Positions 10,268 through 20,660 of a stretch of 64,000 nucleotides of DNA are shown here, one piece after another. The number at the start of each line of letters is the position of its first letter. Position 1 is the stretch's first letter. The notes beneath the pieces were generated by a model that searched no databases, was not told where the DNA came from, and worked only from the letters and a program-made list of their open reading frames with translations. Made by a program: the position numbers and the translations under genes. The stretch lies in the NCBI RefSeq assembly GCF_000217815.1, contig NC_015707.1, positions 806,001 through 870,000 on the forward strand. Reading direction: 5' to 3'. Source of the stretch: Pseudothermotoga thermarum DSM 5069 (lineage in GTDB: Bacteria; Thermotogota; Thermotogae; Thermotogales; DSM-5069).

Positions 10268-11218
10268 ATGCCTCTTTTGAAAAACGAGTTCAAGTTGTTT
10301 GCCGGTAACTCAAATTTACCTTTAGCAAAAAAAGTAGCAGAATACCTTGGAGTGAGATTAGGAGATTGCCAGGTTTCAAGATTTTCAGACGGCGAGATCA
10401 ACGTTAGAATAAACGAGACGGTGAGAGGTCACGACATTTTTCTCATTCAGTCGACTTCTCCACCCGTCAACGAGAATTTGATGGAACTGTTGGTTATGAT
10501 AGATGCGTTCAAGAGAGCTTCAGCCAGCAGCATAGCGGTTGTCATCCCATATTATGGCTATGCAAGGCAAGATAGAAAAGCCAAAGGTAGAGATCCTATA
10601 ACTGCCAAGCTGGTTGCGAATTTGATAACTGTAGCTGGGGCGACGAGAGTACTTACGATCGACTTGCATGCTGATCAAATTCAAGGGTTTTTCGATATAC
10701 CAGTTGACAATCTTTACAGTTTTCCTGTTTTTGTGGAGGTAATTCAAAAAGAATTTAAAGAAGAAAAGCAAGATTTGGTGATTGTTTCACCCGATGTTGG
10801 AGCCGTTAGAAGGGCAAGTAAATTTGCAGAAAAATTGCAAGTTCCATTGGCAATTTTAGATAAAAGACGCCCAGCTGACAACATGGCAGAAGTGGTTAAC
10901 GTGATAGGTGATGTCAAAGGAAAGATAGCTTTGATGTTTGACGATATAATAGACACAGGTGGAACGATTGTCCAGGGTGCTGAGATCTTGAAAAAATCCG
11001 GCGCAAGGCGTATACTTGCTTTTGCAACACACGGTGTTTTGTCTGGAAAAGCTGTGGAAAGAATTGTTCAAAGCGAAGTTGAAAAAGTTTATATAACAGA
11101 TACGATTCATCACGAAAATCTTCCAGAAAAGTTTCAAGTGGTGAGTGTCGCTTCATTGTTAGGTGAGGCAATAATAAGAATTCGCAGGAATCTTTCTGTT
11201 AGTATACTATTTAGATAA
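10268..11218 (+). CDS. prs: Ribose-phosphate pyrophosphokinase
   Basis: Makes PRPP from ribose 5-phosphate and ATP, feeding nucleotide, His and Trp synthesis. 316 residues. Seen: FSDGEINVRI, IPYYGYARQDRKAKGR, the metal/flexible-loop region DLHADQIQGFFD, IVSPDVGAVRRA, and the PRPP loop MFDDIIDTGGTI. ATG at 10268 follows AAGGAGG; an upstream in-frame start at 10229 lies within glmU and was rejected. The C-terminus (IRRNLSVSILFR) is close to the usual end. It is likely co-transcribed with glmU. Confidence 0.96.
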   Translation: MPLLKNEFKLFAGNSNLPLAKKVAEYLGVRLGDCQVSRFSDGEINVRINETVRGHDIFLIQSTSPPVNENLMELLVMIDAFKRASASSIAVVIPYYGYARQDRKAKGRDPITAKLVANLITVAGATRVLTIDLHADQIQGFFDIPVDNLYSFPVFVEVIQKEFKEEKQDLVIVSPDVGAVRRASKFAEKLQVPLAILDKRRPADNMAEVVNVIGDVKGKIALMFDDIIDTGGTIVQGAEILKKSGARRILAFATHGVLSGKAVERIVQSEVEKVYITDTIHHENLPEKFQVVSVASLLGEAIIRIRRNLSVSILFR

Positions 11219-11241
11219 GATTCGCAAGGGAGGTTGTAAAA

Positions 11242-11889
11242 ATGGAGATCAAAGCAGCTGTTAGAGAGGTAACGGGCAAAAGACCGGTAAGGCGCCTGAG
11301 AAAACAAGGCTTCATACCTGGGGTTGTCTATGGACCGGATGTAGAACCCATCAATATAGTTTTAGAAGCAAACCAATTCAAAAAACTCGTAGGTAAAATC
11401 TCCGAATCTGTACCTATAAAACTCGTTCTTGAGCGCGAAGGGAAAACTGAGGTTTTTGACGTGTTCATGAAAAAAGTGCAAATCGATAAGGTAACCGACG
11501 AGATACTGCATATAGATTTCTACAAGCCAGCTGCTGGTCGAACAATGAAGATCAACATACCTGTTAAGATTGTCGGTAAAGCTATCGGAGTCGAAAAGGG
11601 AGGAATTCTAGAAGTAATGAGAAACGAAATACCAGTTGAAACACTTCCAACCGCTGTTTTGGAATACATAGAAGTCGATGTGAGCAACTTAGATGTAGGA
11701 GATTCTTTACACGTTGGTGATCTCAAGTTGCCTGAGGGAATGAAAACCTTGTTGTCAAAAGATGAGGTAGTTGTAACTGTACTCTCGCCTGCTGGTGAGG
11801 AAGAGGAAACAAGCGTTTCTCAAGCAGCTCCAACAGAACCTGAGGTTATAAAGAAAGGTAAGAAAGAAGAAGAGGAGGAAGAAGAATAA
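11242..11889 (+). CDS. rplY: 50S ribosomal protein L25/CTC (long form)
   Basis: 215-residue long form of L25 (general stress/CTC type). The N-terminal 5S-rRNA-binding domain includes TGKRPVRRLRKQGFIPGVVYG, and the TL5-like C-terminal domain has LPTAVLEYIEVDVSNLDVGD. It ends in a Lys/Glu run (KKGKKEEEEEEE), a low-complexity acidic tail. The ATG follows GGGAGG. A TATACT box at 11203-11208, at the end of prs, could drive it, but no good -35 was found. pth follows, the usual rplY-pth pairing. Confidence 0.95.
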   Translation: MEIKAAVREVTGKRPVRRLRKQGFIPGVVYGPDVEPINIVLEANQFKKLVGKISESVPIKLVLEREGKTEVFDVFMKKVQIDKVTDEILHIDFYKPAAGRTMKINIPVKIVGKAIGVEKGGILEVMRNEIPVETLPTAVLEYIEVDVSNLDVGDSLHVGDLKLPEGMKTLLSKDEVVVTVLSPAGEEEETSVSQAAPTEPEVIKKGKKEEEEEEE

Positions 11890-11900
11890 CCACGTTACCT

Positions 11901-12458
11901 TTGGTAGTAGTTGGCCTAGGAAATCCTGGGCCAAAATATGCTTTTAACAGGCACAACGTTGGTTTCATGGTTGTTGATAGATTTGCAGAAATAAATCGTT
12001 GCAAGTGGGTTTTGCAGAAATTGTATGCAGAAAGTTGTTGTGGAAATTTTTGGCTTCTGAAACCTTTAACGTATATGAACGCAAGCGGGGTCGCGGTAAG
12101 GGAATTTTTGACCTCCGCTTGCTTATCTGTAAACAACTTGATAGTTGTTTATGACGATGTAGATTTACCGTGTGGTAAGCTTCGTATAAGGCCAAAAGGT
12201 AGCAGTGGTGGTCACAAGGGTTTGGAATCAATAATAAAAGAACTTGGAACGCCGGACTTTATAAGAATACGTATAGGAATAGGTCCAAAGCCGCGTGATT
12301 TATCTTTGGCGGACTTTGTCCTTCAAGATTTTACAAAAGAAGAACTTTTGATAATCGATAAGGTAATTGACTTAGCCATAAAAGCCATATTTGTAATTGC
12401 AAATGAAGGTATACAAAAAGCTATGACTTTTTTCAATTCCCATGAGGTGGTTGCGTGA
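11901..12458 (+). CDS. pth: Peptidyl-tRNA hydrolase
   Basis: Releases tRNA from peptidyl-tRNAs dropped by ribosomes. 185 residues. Motifs: VVVGLGNPGPKYAFNRHNVGF with the catalytic His at about residue 20, KPLTYMNASG, VVYDDVDLPCGKLRIRPKGSSGGHKGLESI. The start is TTG at 11901, giving MVVVGLGNPG; no ATG or GTG is available between the rplY stop and the motif. The Glu-rich end of rplY upstream supplies GAGGAGGAAGAAG, a distant ribosome site. The stop overlaps the GTG of the next gene (GTGA). Confidence 0.95.
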   Translation: MVVVGLGNPGPKYAFNRHNVGFMVVDRFAEINRCKWVLQKLYAESCCGNFWLLKPLTYMNASGVAVREFLTSACLSVNNLIVVYDDVDLPCGKLRIRPKGSSGGHKGLESIIKELGTPDFIRIRIGIGPKPRDLSLADFVLQDFTKEELLIIDKVIDLAIKAIFVIANEGIQKAMTFFNSHEVVA

Positions 12459-12886
12459 GTTGTTCATCTTGCGGCGGTTCAGCTGATAAGGTTTACAAAT
12501 TTTTATCCGATGGGATGGTAAAGGAAGTATCCTATTGTTCCAAATGCTTGAAAAAAGTGCTCGTTGGATCTGAAGAGTTTTCAAAATCTGGGCTTCGTTA
12601 TTTGGCAAGTCACTCCGAGATTGTCCAAGACTCTGACCTTGGTGAAATTTCTGTCGATTTGGTCCCGACGGATATCATTTTTTCCATAGCTCCTGTGGCT
12701 GTTCTTCGTATTTTGTTCGACAAAGGACAAAATTTCAACGATCTAGAGGAAAAAGAGGTTTTCAGAAGGAGGATTTTTTTACTTCGCTATAAACTCAACA
12801 AAGCTTTGGAAAATGAAGATTATAAAACAGCGAACAAGTTGAAAAATCAAATTGCGGCTATAGAAAAACGTATTGCGGAGAAATGA
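12455..12886 (+). CDS. UVR-motif, zinc-ribbon protein (McsA-like)
   Basis: 143 residues. A short N-terminal Cys cluster (CSSCGG at residues 3-8, CSKC near residue 28) is suited to bind a metal. The C-terminus carries a UVR motif (about residues 105-140: LNKALENEDYKTANKLKNQI), the helical hairpin of UvrB/UvrC and McsA. McsA-type proteins act with McsB/ClpC in Firmicutes, but no clp or mcsB gene is nearby. GTG start with GAGGTGG upstream, overlapping the pth stop. The exact role is unknown. Confidence 0.7.
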   Translation: MSCSSCGGSADKVYKFLSDGMVKEVSYCSKCLKKVLVGSEEFSKSGLRYLASHSEIVQDSDLGEISVDLVPTDIIFSIAPVAVLRILFDKGQNFNDLEEKEVFRRRIFLLRYKLNKALENEDYKTANKLKNQIAAIEKRIAEK

Positions 12887-12889
12887 CCT

Positions 12890-13743
12890 ATGGTTTTTCT
12901 TATCACGTTGATTGGTGCAAGTATAATTAGCTCGTTTCTCGCAATTTATTACGTTTTTTCGGGAAAAGTAATACTTTCTCCTGTTCTTGCCAGGTTTGGT
13001 GCATTTGAGATCAGATATTATTCGCTTTTTGCTTTAGCCGGTATATTGCTTGCTTATATTTTGGCAAGAAAGGAAGCAAAAAAAGAGGGGATAAATCTTG
13101 AGCTATTTGACGAAATGATTTTCTTTGGTATTTTAATGGGAATAGTTGGGGCAAGGGTCTTTTACGTCATTTTCAATCTCAATTATTACGCTAAAAATCC
13201 ACTTGAGGTGTTCATGATTTGGCGTGGAGGCTTGTCCATATACGGTGCTTTGATCTTTGGTGTATTAACTGTGGTTATTTATTTGAAAGTGAAAAAGCCT
13301 GTAAATTTCAATGTTTGGCAGATTCTTGACATTGGTGCTACTTTCTTTCCGCTGGGACAAGCGATAGGTAGATGGGGTAATTTCTTCAATTACGAAGCAT
13401 ACGGGGCGCCGACAAACCTTGTTTGGAAAATGTATGTGCCAGCAAGGTTCAGACTCTATGGATATGAGAACTACGAGTTTTTCCATCCAACCTTTTTGTA
13501 CGAATTTTTATGGAATTTGTTTGTGTTTCTATTGCTCAAAAATTTTTACGACAAATATAAAAAATCACACGGGGAAGTTTTTGGCTTGTATCTAGCTTTG
13601 TACTCGCTTGGACGGATTTGTATAGAACGAATCAGACTGGATAACCTGTTGATCGGGCAAATAAGGGCTTCGCAGCTTATAGCTGCCATCACTATGATAT
13701 GCGGTAGTTTGATTTTTCTTTACAGGCGCAGGGAGTTGAAAAC

Positions 13744-13747
<4 letters not shown>
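12890..13747 (+). CDS. lgt: Prolipoprotein diacylglyceryl transferase
   Basis: Transfers diacylglyceryl from phosphatidylglycerol to the lipobox Cys of prolipoproteins in the inner membrane. 285 residues with about seven helices. Signature: QAIGRWGNFFNYEAYG at about residue 160, with the conserved Arg, Asn and Glu; HPTFLYE follows, and IRYYSLFALAGIL carries the N-terminal Tyr. An additional leading helix (MVFLITLIGASIISSFLAIYYV) precedes the core, as in some Thermotogae. The ATG lies 3 nt after the previous stop. The gene overlaps the phosphatase start by 4 nt (ATGA). Confidence 0.94.
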
Positions 13748-14843
<1,096 letters not shown>

Positions 14844-14846
<3 letters not shown>

Positions 14847-14852
14847 TATAAT
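14844..14852 (+). promoter_or_regulatory. Extended -10 promoter of tsf
   Basis: TGATATAAT at 14844-14852 is a perfect extended -10 element (TGnTATAAT) that includes the coaD stop codon. A weak -35 (TGAAAA, 14824-14829) lies 17 nt upstream. The predicted start near 14859 gives a leader of about 39 nt before the tsf ATG. Prediction from sequence only. Confidence 0.6.
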
Positions 14853-14897
14853 AACTTGGATGCTTTCGAAAACTTTGAAAAAGGAGGGCAACTTGAA

Positions 14898-15494
14898 ATG
14901 GAAATAAGTGCAGAAATGGTCAAAAAGCTCAGGGAAATGACAGGATCTGGTGTTATGGAGTGTAAAACAGCTTTGCAAGAAGCGAACGGAGACTTCGAAA
15001 AGGCTGTGGAAATTCTTAGAAAAAGAGGAGCAGCTATAGCGGCTAAGAAAAGTGGTAGAGCCGTAAAAGAAGGTATAATTGTCTCTTACATTCATTTCAC
15101 AGGAAAAGTTGGGGTTCTTTTGGAGCTAGGTTGTGAAACAGATTTTGTAGCAAGAATGCCAGAGTTCAAAGAATTGGCTTACAACCTGGCTAAGCATGTT
15201 GCAGCGATGTCTCCAAAGTATGTGACAAGGGAGGATGTTCCACAGGAGGTTATAGAAAAGGAAAAAGAAATATATCGAGCCCAGTTGAAAGATTCTGGTA
15301 AACCAGAAAGCGTAGTGGAAAAAATCGTGGAAGGAAAATTGGAAAAATTCTTCGAAGACAACTGCTTGTACGACCAAAAATACGTTTTTGACGAGAAGAA
15401 AACCGTTAAAGAATTGATCGACGAGTTCATTGGAAAGATCAAAGAGAACATTCGAGTAACACGTTTTGTAAGAATGGAAGTTGGGGTTGAATGA
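14898..15494 (+). CDS. tsf: Elongation factor Ts
   Basis: Nucleotide-exchange factor for EF-Tu. 198 residues, the short form seen in Thermotoga. It has the N-terminal UBA-like domain ([19 protein letters not shown]), the TDFVAR motif near residue 81 that inserts into EF-Tu, and a reduced core domain ending in the C-terminal module ([12 protein letters not shown]). ATG at 14898 follows GGAGGG; an upstream in-frame start at 14856 falls in the promoter/leader and was rejected. rpsB, the usual partner, is absent here. A strong terminator overlaps the stop codon. Confidence 0.95.
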   Translation: MEISAEMVKKLREMTGSGVMECKTALQEANGDFEKAVEILRKRGAAIAAKKSGRAVKEGIIVSYIHFTGKVGVLLELGCETDFVARMPEFKELAYNLAKHVAAMSPKYVTREDVPQEVIEKEKEIYRAQLKDSGKPESVVEKIVEGKLEKFFEDNCLYDQKYVFDEKKTVKELIDEFIGKIKENIRVTRFVRMEVGVE

Positions 15495-15520
15495 GGCGCT
15501 ACACTTAGCGCCTCATTTTT
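15492..15520 (+). terminator. Intrinsic terminator of tsf
   Basis: Perfect 10-bp stem TGAGGCGCTA / TAGCGCCTCA with loop CACT (15492-15515), followed by TTTTT. The stem includes the tsf TGA stop and, on the other strand, the stop of the convergent NurA-like gene. Only the plus strand has a T run, so it terminates tsf. Confidence 0.88.
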
Positions 15521-16499
15521 GTATTATCGAGCTTTTGCTTTGAGCCAAGGCTTTGACAACATTCCAATGAACGTAATCTCGGTCATAGAAAAATTTTTCC
15601 AAGCATTTTTCTAAATAGCTAACTGGAAAGATGTTTTCCGGCATTCGGGCAATGAATGAAGCATCAGCGGTGAGGTTTGGTAGAGTTTTAGCAAGTTGAT
15701 CGAAAAGTTCAAAGATCTTTTCACTTGAGCTTTCAAAAACATCCACTTCCACAACTGCTTCCAATCTGACCAGTCCTTTTAAACCCGGTGAGTCCACGAG
15801 TTTTAAGTATGTCATTACCCTTTCGTAATCCGGCTCGGATAGTTTAACCTTTATACTTCTTGATCTTTCGCCACGCTTCATTTGTCCAAGCGACAAAAAG
15901 GTTTTCATGTCCAAATAGGCTTTTTCGATGTTTTTGACCAATCCAAAAGGTCCAAACGGTAGTCTAAAGGCTGGCGTTGTAAAGTCAATTGAACCATCCT
16001 TTATTACTATCGCTTGGTCCAAGTATTTTTCCACCTCATTTTTCTCTGCTCTTTGCATATAGGAATCAAGGGCATTTTCTGCAGAAGCCCCAATTTCAAC
16101 TTGTGCTAAGATCTCTCCGATCCAAATCCTTTGGCTTTCCTCAAGGCCAAGGAGTTGAGCTAAAGCTTGCGGTACCGCCAAAATGAATTTGCTTTCAGGT
16201 GGATTTGTGTCTGGGGAAAAAAGCGGGGTACACAAACTATTCGAATATCTCAAAGCACCTGTGACCACTTGGCACAAAAGCATGACAAAACCTTCAACCG
16301 TGATGGATTCAAATGTTCTTCGACGGCTGTCTACAAAAATGATGTTTTCGCATTCTCGATCGATAAAGTTTGGTTTATCGTTTTCCACAAAGGTTCCTGA
16401 ACTACTGTAAGTTATATCCAATGGTACAAAAGAAGCTTCTTCGCGAATCTGAAGAACTCTTGGGTTCAATTTTGAAATCAAGTTTCCCAGTTCGTTCAT
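15513..16499 (-). CDS. NurA-like nuclease domain protein
   Basis: 328 residues. The order of weak motifs fits the NurA 5'-to-3' nuclease fold: an acidic strand NIIFVDSRRR near residue 55, a second Asp-Gly-Ser strand (VIKDGSIDF) near 168, GLVKNIEKA, a SIKVKLSEPD strand, GLVRLEA, and a C-terminal PVSYLEKCLEKF helix where NurA has its conserved Pro/His helix. The two Asp residues would bind Mn. NurA normally works with the HerA ATPase in end resection, but no HerA is in this window. The family call is tentative. The start overlaps the yfcE stop (ATGA), so it is operonic. Confidence 0.5.
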   Translation of the reverse strand: MNELGNLISKLNPRVLQIREEASFVPLDITYSSSGTFVENDKPNFIDRECENIIFVDSRRRTFESITVEGFVMLLCQVVTGALRYSNSLCTPLFSPDTNPPESKFILAVPQALAQLLGLEESQRIWIGEILAQVEIGASAENALDSYMQRAEKNEVEKYLDQAIVIKDGSIDFTTPAFRLPFGPFGLVKNIEKAYLDMKTFLSLGQMKRGERSRSIKVKLSEPDYERVMTYLKLVDSPGLKGLVRLEAVVEVDVFESSSEKIFELFDQLAKTLPNLTADASFIARMPENIFPVSYLEKCLEKFFYDRDYVHWNVVKALAQSKSSIIQK

Positions 16500-17050
16500 A
16501 AGTTAACCTCCGCGACAAGTTTTCCAGAGAGGGTAAAAAGAGAGATCTTTAAATATTCGTTATCGAAGTCGATCAGAGCAAAACTTGGCGGATTGTTCTT
16601 TTTAGGCAAGGATGGGCTACCTGGATTTAAGATAACGCCGGCTTCTTTCTTTTCAAGTCTTGGTATGTGCGTATGACCAAATGCCACAATGCAAGCTTCA
16701 TAGTTTTTAAGAAGCTGTATGAGATCTTCATCACTCTTTATATTTTCACCGTGCAAACAAACCATTTTGTACTTACCAAAGGTTAAGATCATAAATTTAG
16801 CCATATCCTCGATTCCAAGCAGCATAAGGTCAACGTCGGCATCGCAATTTCCGCGTACCGCCATTAAGTTCTCCGATTTCAAAGCTTCTGCTAAAGCTAA
16901 AGGATCATACCCGGTTGGTATGGGATTGCGTGGACCATGGTAAAGAAAATCTCCTAGATGGACTATTTGATCAACAACCCCAGATTGTTCTCTGAGTTTT
17001 TTCCAACTTTCAAAATCTCCATGTGTGTCGGAAACAACCAATATTCTAAT
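16496..17050 (-). CDS. YfcE/MJ0936-type metallophosphodiesterase, probable ATT start
   Basis: About 185 residues with the complete phosphoesterase motif set: RILVVSDTHGD at the N-terminus, VHLGDF, VRGNCD, CLHGE and AFGHTH. It hydrolyses phosphodiesters in vitro in characterised relatives; the physiological substrate is uncertain. The only canonical upstream start (TTG at 17071) has no ribosome site and adds seven odd residues. AGGAGG at 17066-17061 points instead to ATT at 17050, giving MRILVVSDTH exactly as in homologues. A TTG at 17041 would cut the first strand. It lies in a five-gene minus-strand group. Confidence 0.85.
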   Translation of the reverse strand: MRILVVSDTHGDFESWKKLREQSGVVDQIVHLGDFLYHGPRNPIPTGYDPLALAEALKSENLMAVRGNCDADVDLMLLGIEDMAKFMILTFGKYKMVCLHGENIKSDEDLIQLLKNYEACIVAFGHTHIPRLEKKEAGVILNPGSPSLPKKNNPPSFALIDFDNEYLKISLFTLSGKLVAEVNL

Positions 17051-17057
17051 GGCAAGT

Positions 17058-18167
17058 TCACCTCCTAACAAATTGCTTTTTTATCACCAAAATGGCCGAC
17101 AAAATTAGAATAATCGCTTCAACCGTGAGGATAAAAATGCCGTTAAAATCAGGTTTGTTGTACATTTGAGCTTTTCTCAAGATACCTGTTTCAAGAAACA
17201 AGGGATTGTAGAGAGCAAAGATTCTTAAAGCTTTTGGAATAGAGGTTACTGGAACCGCTATTCCGCTGAACAGGAATATGAGTATAACAAAGCATATTCC
17301 GATTAAACTCGCAAAATTTTCGTTGTTTGACAAAGCTGAAATCATAATTCCAAGGGATGCATGTACCAAACTGTTGATTAAAAGCAAGTTCAAAGTGAGA
17401 TTCAACGGAACGTCAACTTTAAGAATTAATTCGAAAATGAGTGCGACACAGGATACAAGAATTCCAACCATCGAAATGGCTAAAACTTTTGCAAGGCTGT
17501 ACTTTAAACTTCCAAAATTTGCGGAAACGTAGTATTCGATCAACCCAAAATTTTTGTCTCTGACGACTGTTTGAATGGAAAGTACAAAAACGATCAGTGC
17601 AGACGTAAGAAACAAAGCCACAGGGGCAAGAACCGAGGGAATGGAAAACAAGTTTTCTTTTGCCGCTATGTCCAACTGTGGGGCTGGATAACCAGGTGAA
17701 GTGAAAAGATACCTTATCACTTGGGGGTCAAAAAATGGGCTACCATTTAGATCTTTAAACATCGAGTTGAAAACATGATACGTGACTGTGGACAGTTGGA
17801 AATCAATAGGACTTGGAATGAACTTTATAACCGTTGGTTTTCCAGAATAAAGGTTTTTTGTAAAGTCTTCGGGAATTACGACAACCGCGTTGAGTTCACC
17901 ACTCAAAAGTTTCTGCAAATAGTTTTGATCAACGTACGACAAGGTTCCACCGCGAAACATGGACATTACAATGCCAACGGTGAGCCGAGAAAGAGGATCT
18001 TTGTCGAGGTTTAAAACACCGATCTTCATGTTAATTTCGGTAAAGCTGTTGAAAAGAAAGATCGAAATGATCATCAGCGCAATTGGTATCAAGAAAGTGA
18101 CAAAAAGTGAAAAACGGCTGCGGAACACCCTTTTCAATTCTACGATTATCAGATGGAAAAAGCCCAC
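17058..18167 (-). CDS. ABC-2 type transporter permease
   Basis: 369-residue membrane protein of the ABC-2 permease class: one N-terminal helix (LFVTFLIPIALMIISIFLF), an extracytoplasmic domain of about 150 residues, then five or six helices from about residue 175 (VLAPVALFLTSALIVFVLSIQTVV). No ATP-binding partner gene is adjacent; the nearest ABC-2-style ATPase is at 42249-43094. GTG start with AGAGGTG upstream. The substrate is unknown; related exporters move drugs or cell-envelope components. The 3' end provides the ribosome site for the yfcE-like gene. Confidence 0.78.
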   Translation of the reverse strand: MGFFHLIIVELKRVFRSRFSLFVTFLIPIALMIISIFLFNSFTEINMKIGVLNLDKDPLSRLTVGIVMSMFRGGTLSYVDQNYLQKLLSGELNAVVVIPEDFTKNLYSGKPTVIKFIPSPIDFQLSTVTYHVFNSMFKDLNGSPFFDPQVIRYLFTSPGYPAPQLDIAAKENLFSIPSVLAPVALFLTSALIVFVLSIQTVVRDKNFGLIEYYVSANFGSLKYSLAKVLAISMVGILVSCVALIFELILKVDVPLNLTLNLLLINSLVHASLGIMISALSNNENFASLIGICFVILIFLFSGIAVPVTSIPKALRIFALYNPLFLETGILRKAQMYNKPDFNGIFILTVEAIILILSAILVIKKQFVRR

Positions 18168-18200
18168 TTGCTTTCACCTCTGTTTAAATTGACTAGATGC

Positions 18201-18806
18201 TTAAAGGCTTTTTGAACGTTTTTCAAATATTTCAACGATTTCAGCGTGTATTTCATCGATATTTCTCTCACCATTTATCACAACAACTCTATTAGGTTCT
18301 TTTTGTGCTATCATTAGATATGCTTCTCTAACTTTATTTAAAAATTCTATCCCATTTTTCTCCATCCTATCTTTAATCATCTTGCGTTTCAACGACGTTT
18401 CGGGAGTTATATCAAGATAAAATGTCAAATCAGGTTTTACATCAGAAGTGGCAAATCGATTGAGTTCTTCAACCAATTCAAACCCAATACCCCTACCAAC
18501 TCCTTGGTATGCAACACTTGAGTCTATGAATCTATCTGAGATCACGGTTTTTCCTGCCCTCAAAGCTGGTAAAATTACTTCATCAACAATTTGCGCACGA
18601 CTTGCAAGAAACAAAAGTAGTTCTGTTCTTGGATATATCTTTAAATCGCTGTTAAGAAGTAAACTTCTTATGAGCTCCCCAACCTCAGTGCCACCAGGTT
18701 CACGAACGATAACAAAGTCAATCCCCTTTTTTTGAAGGTATTCCGCAAAAAGCTTTATCTGTGTTCCTTTTCCGCTCCCGTCGATTCCTTCAAAACTTAT
18801 AAACAT
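18201..18806 (-). CDS. tmk: Thymidylate kinase
   Basis: Phosphorylates dTMP to dTDP. 201 residues. P-loop FEGIDGSGKGTQ at residues 5-16, the DR(F/Y) motif ISDRFIDSSVAYQGVGRG near residue 91, and the lid region (LKRKMIKDRMEK). The preceding gene on this strand, acyP, ends 15 nt upstream with AAAGGATC between, so the two are likely co-transcribed. Confidence 0.95.
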   Translation of the reverse strand: MFISFEGIDGSGKGTQIKLFAEYLQKKGIDFVIVREPGGTEVGELIRSLLLNSDLKIYPRTELLLFLASRAQIVDEVILPALRAGKTVISDRFIDSSVAYQGVGRGIGFELVEELNRFATSDVKPDLTFYLDITPETSLKRKMIKDRMEKNGIEFLNKVREAYLMIAQKEPNRVVVINGERNIDEIHAEIVEIFEKRSKSL

Positions 18807-18821
18807 AGAATCGGGATCCTT

Positions 18822-19091
18822 TTAACGAGTTATTGTAAAATCCTCAAAGCCTTGATATGTTGTGGGATTACATTCAACCTTTGTAATTATTGCGCTGCTT
18901 GGACCGCGAGAAACTTCTTTCACAAACTGTTCCAAGCTCGATTTGTCGCCTTCAGCGTGAATTTCAACAGTCCCATCTTCGGCGTTTCTCACATACCCTT
19001 TTACGCCTAACCTGTGTGCTATACGATAAGTGAAGTACCTGAAGCCAACCCCTTGAACATGACCGTATATCTTCAGAAAAACAGCCTCCAT
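18822..19091 (-). CDS. acyP: Acylphosphatase
   Basis: Hydrolyses carboxyl-phosphate bonds of acyl phosphates. 89 residues. The signature GHVQGVGFRYFTYRIAHRLG contains the catalytic Arg, and GYVRNAEDGTVEIHAEG contains the catalytic Asn. ATG at 19091 is placed after AGGGGTG; the GTG at 19103 adds four residues and overlaps the ribosome site. It is first in the minus-strand operon acyP-tmk-permease-yfcE-nurA and diverges from guaB. Confidence 0.93.
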   Translation of the reverse strand: MEAVFLKIYGHVQGVGFRYFTYRIAHRLGVKGYVRNAEDGTVEIHAEGDKSSLEQFVKEVSRGPSSAIITKVECNPTTYQGFEDFTITR

Positions 19092-19144
19092 TGGGGTGGT
19101 CACCCCTGTACAACAATTCTCGAAAACATGATACCATATTTTAA

Positions 19145-20648
<1,504 letters not shown>

Positions 20649-20660
<12 letters not shown>

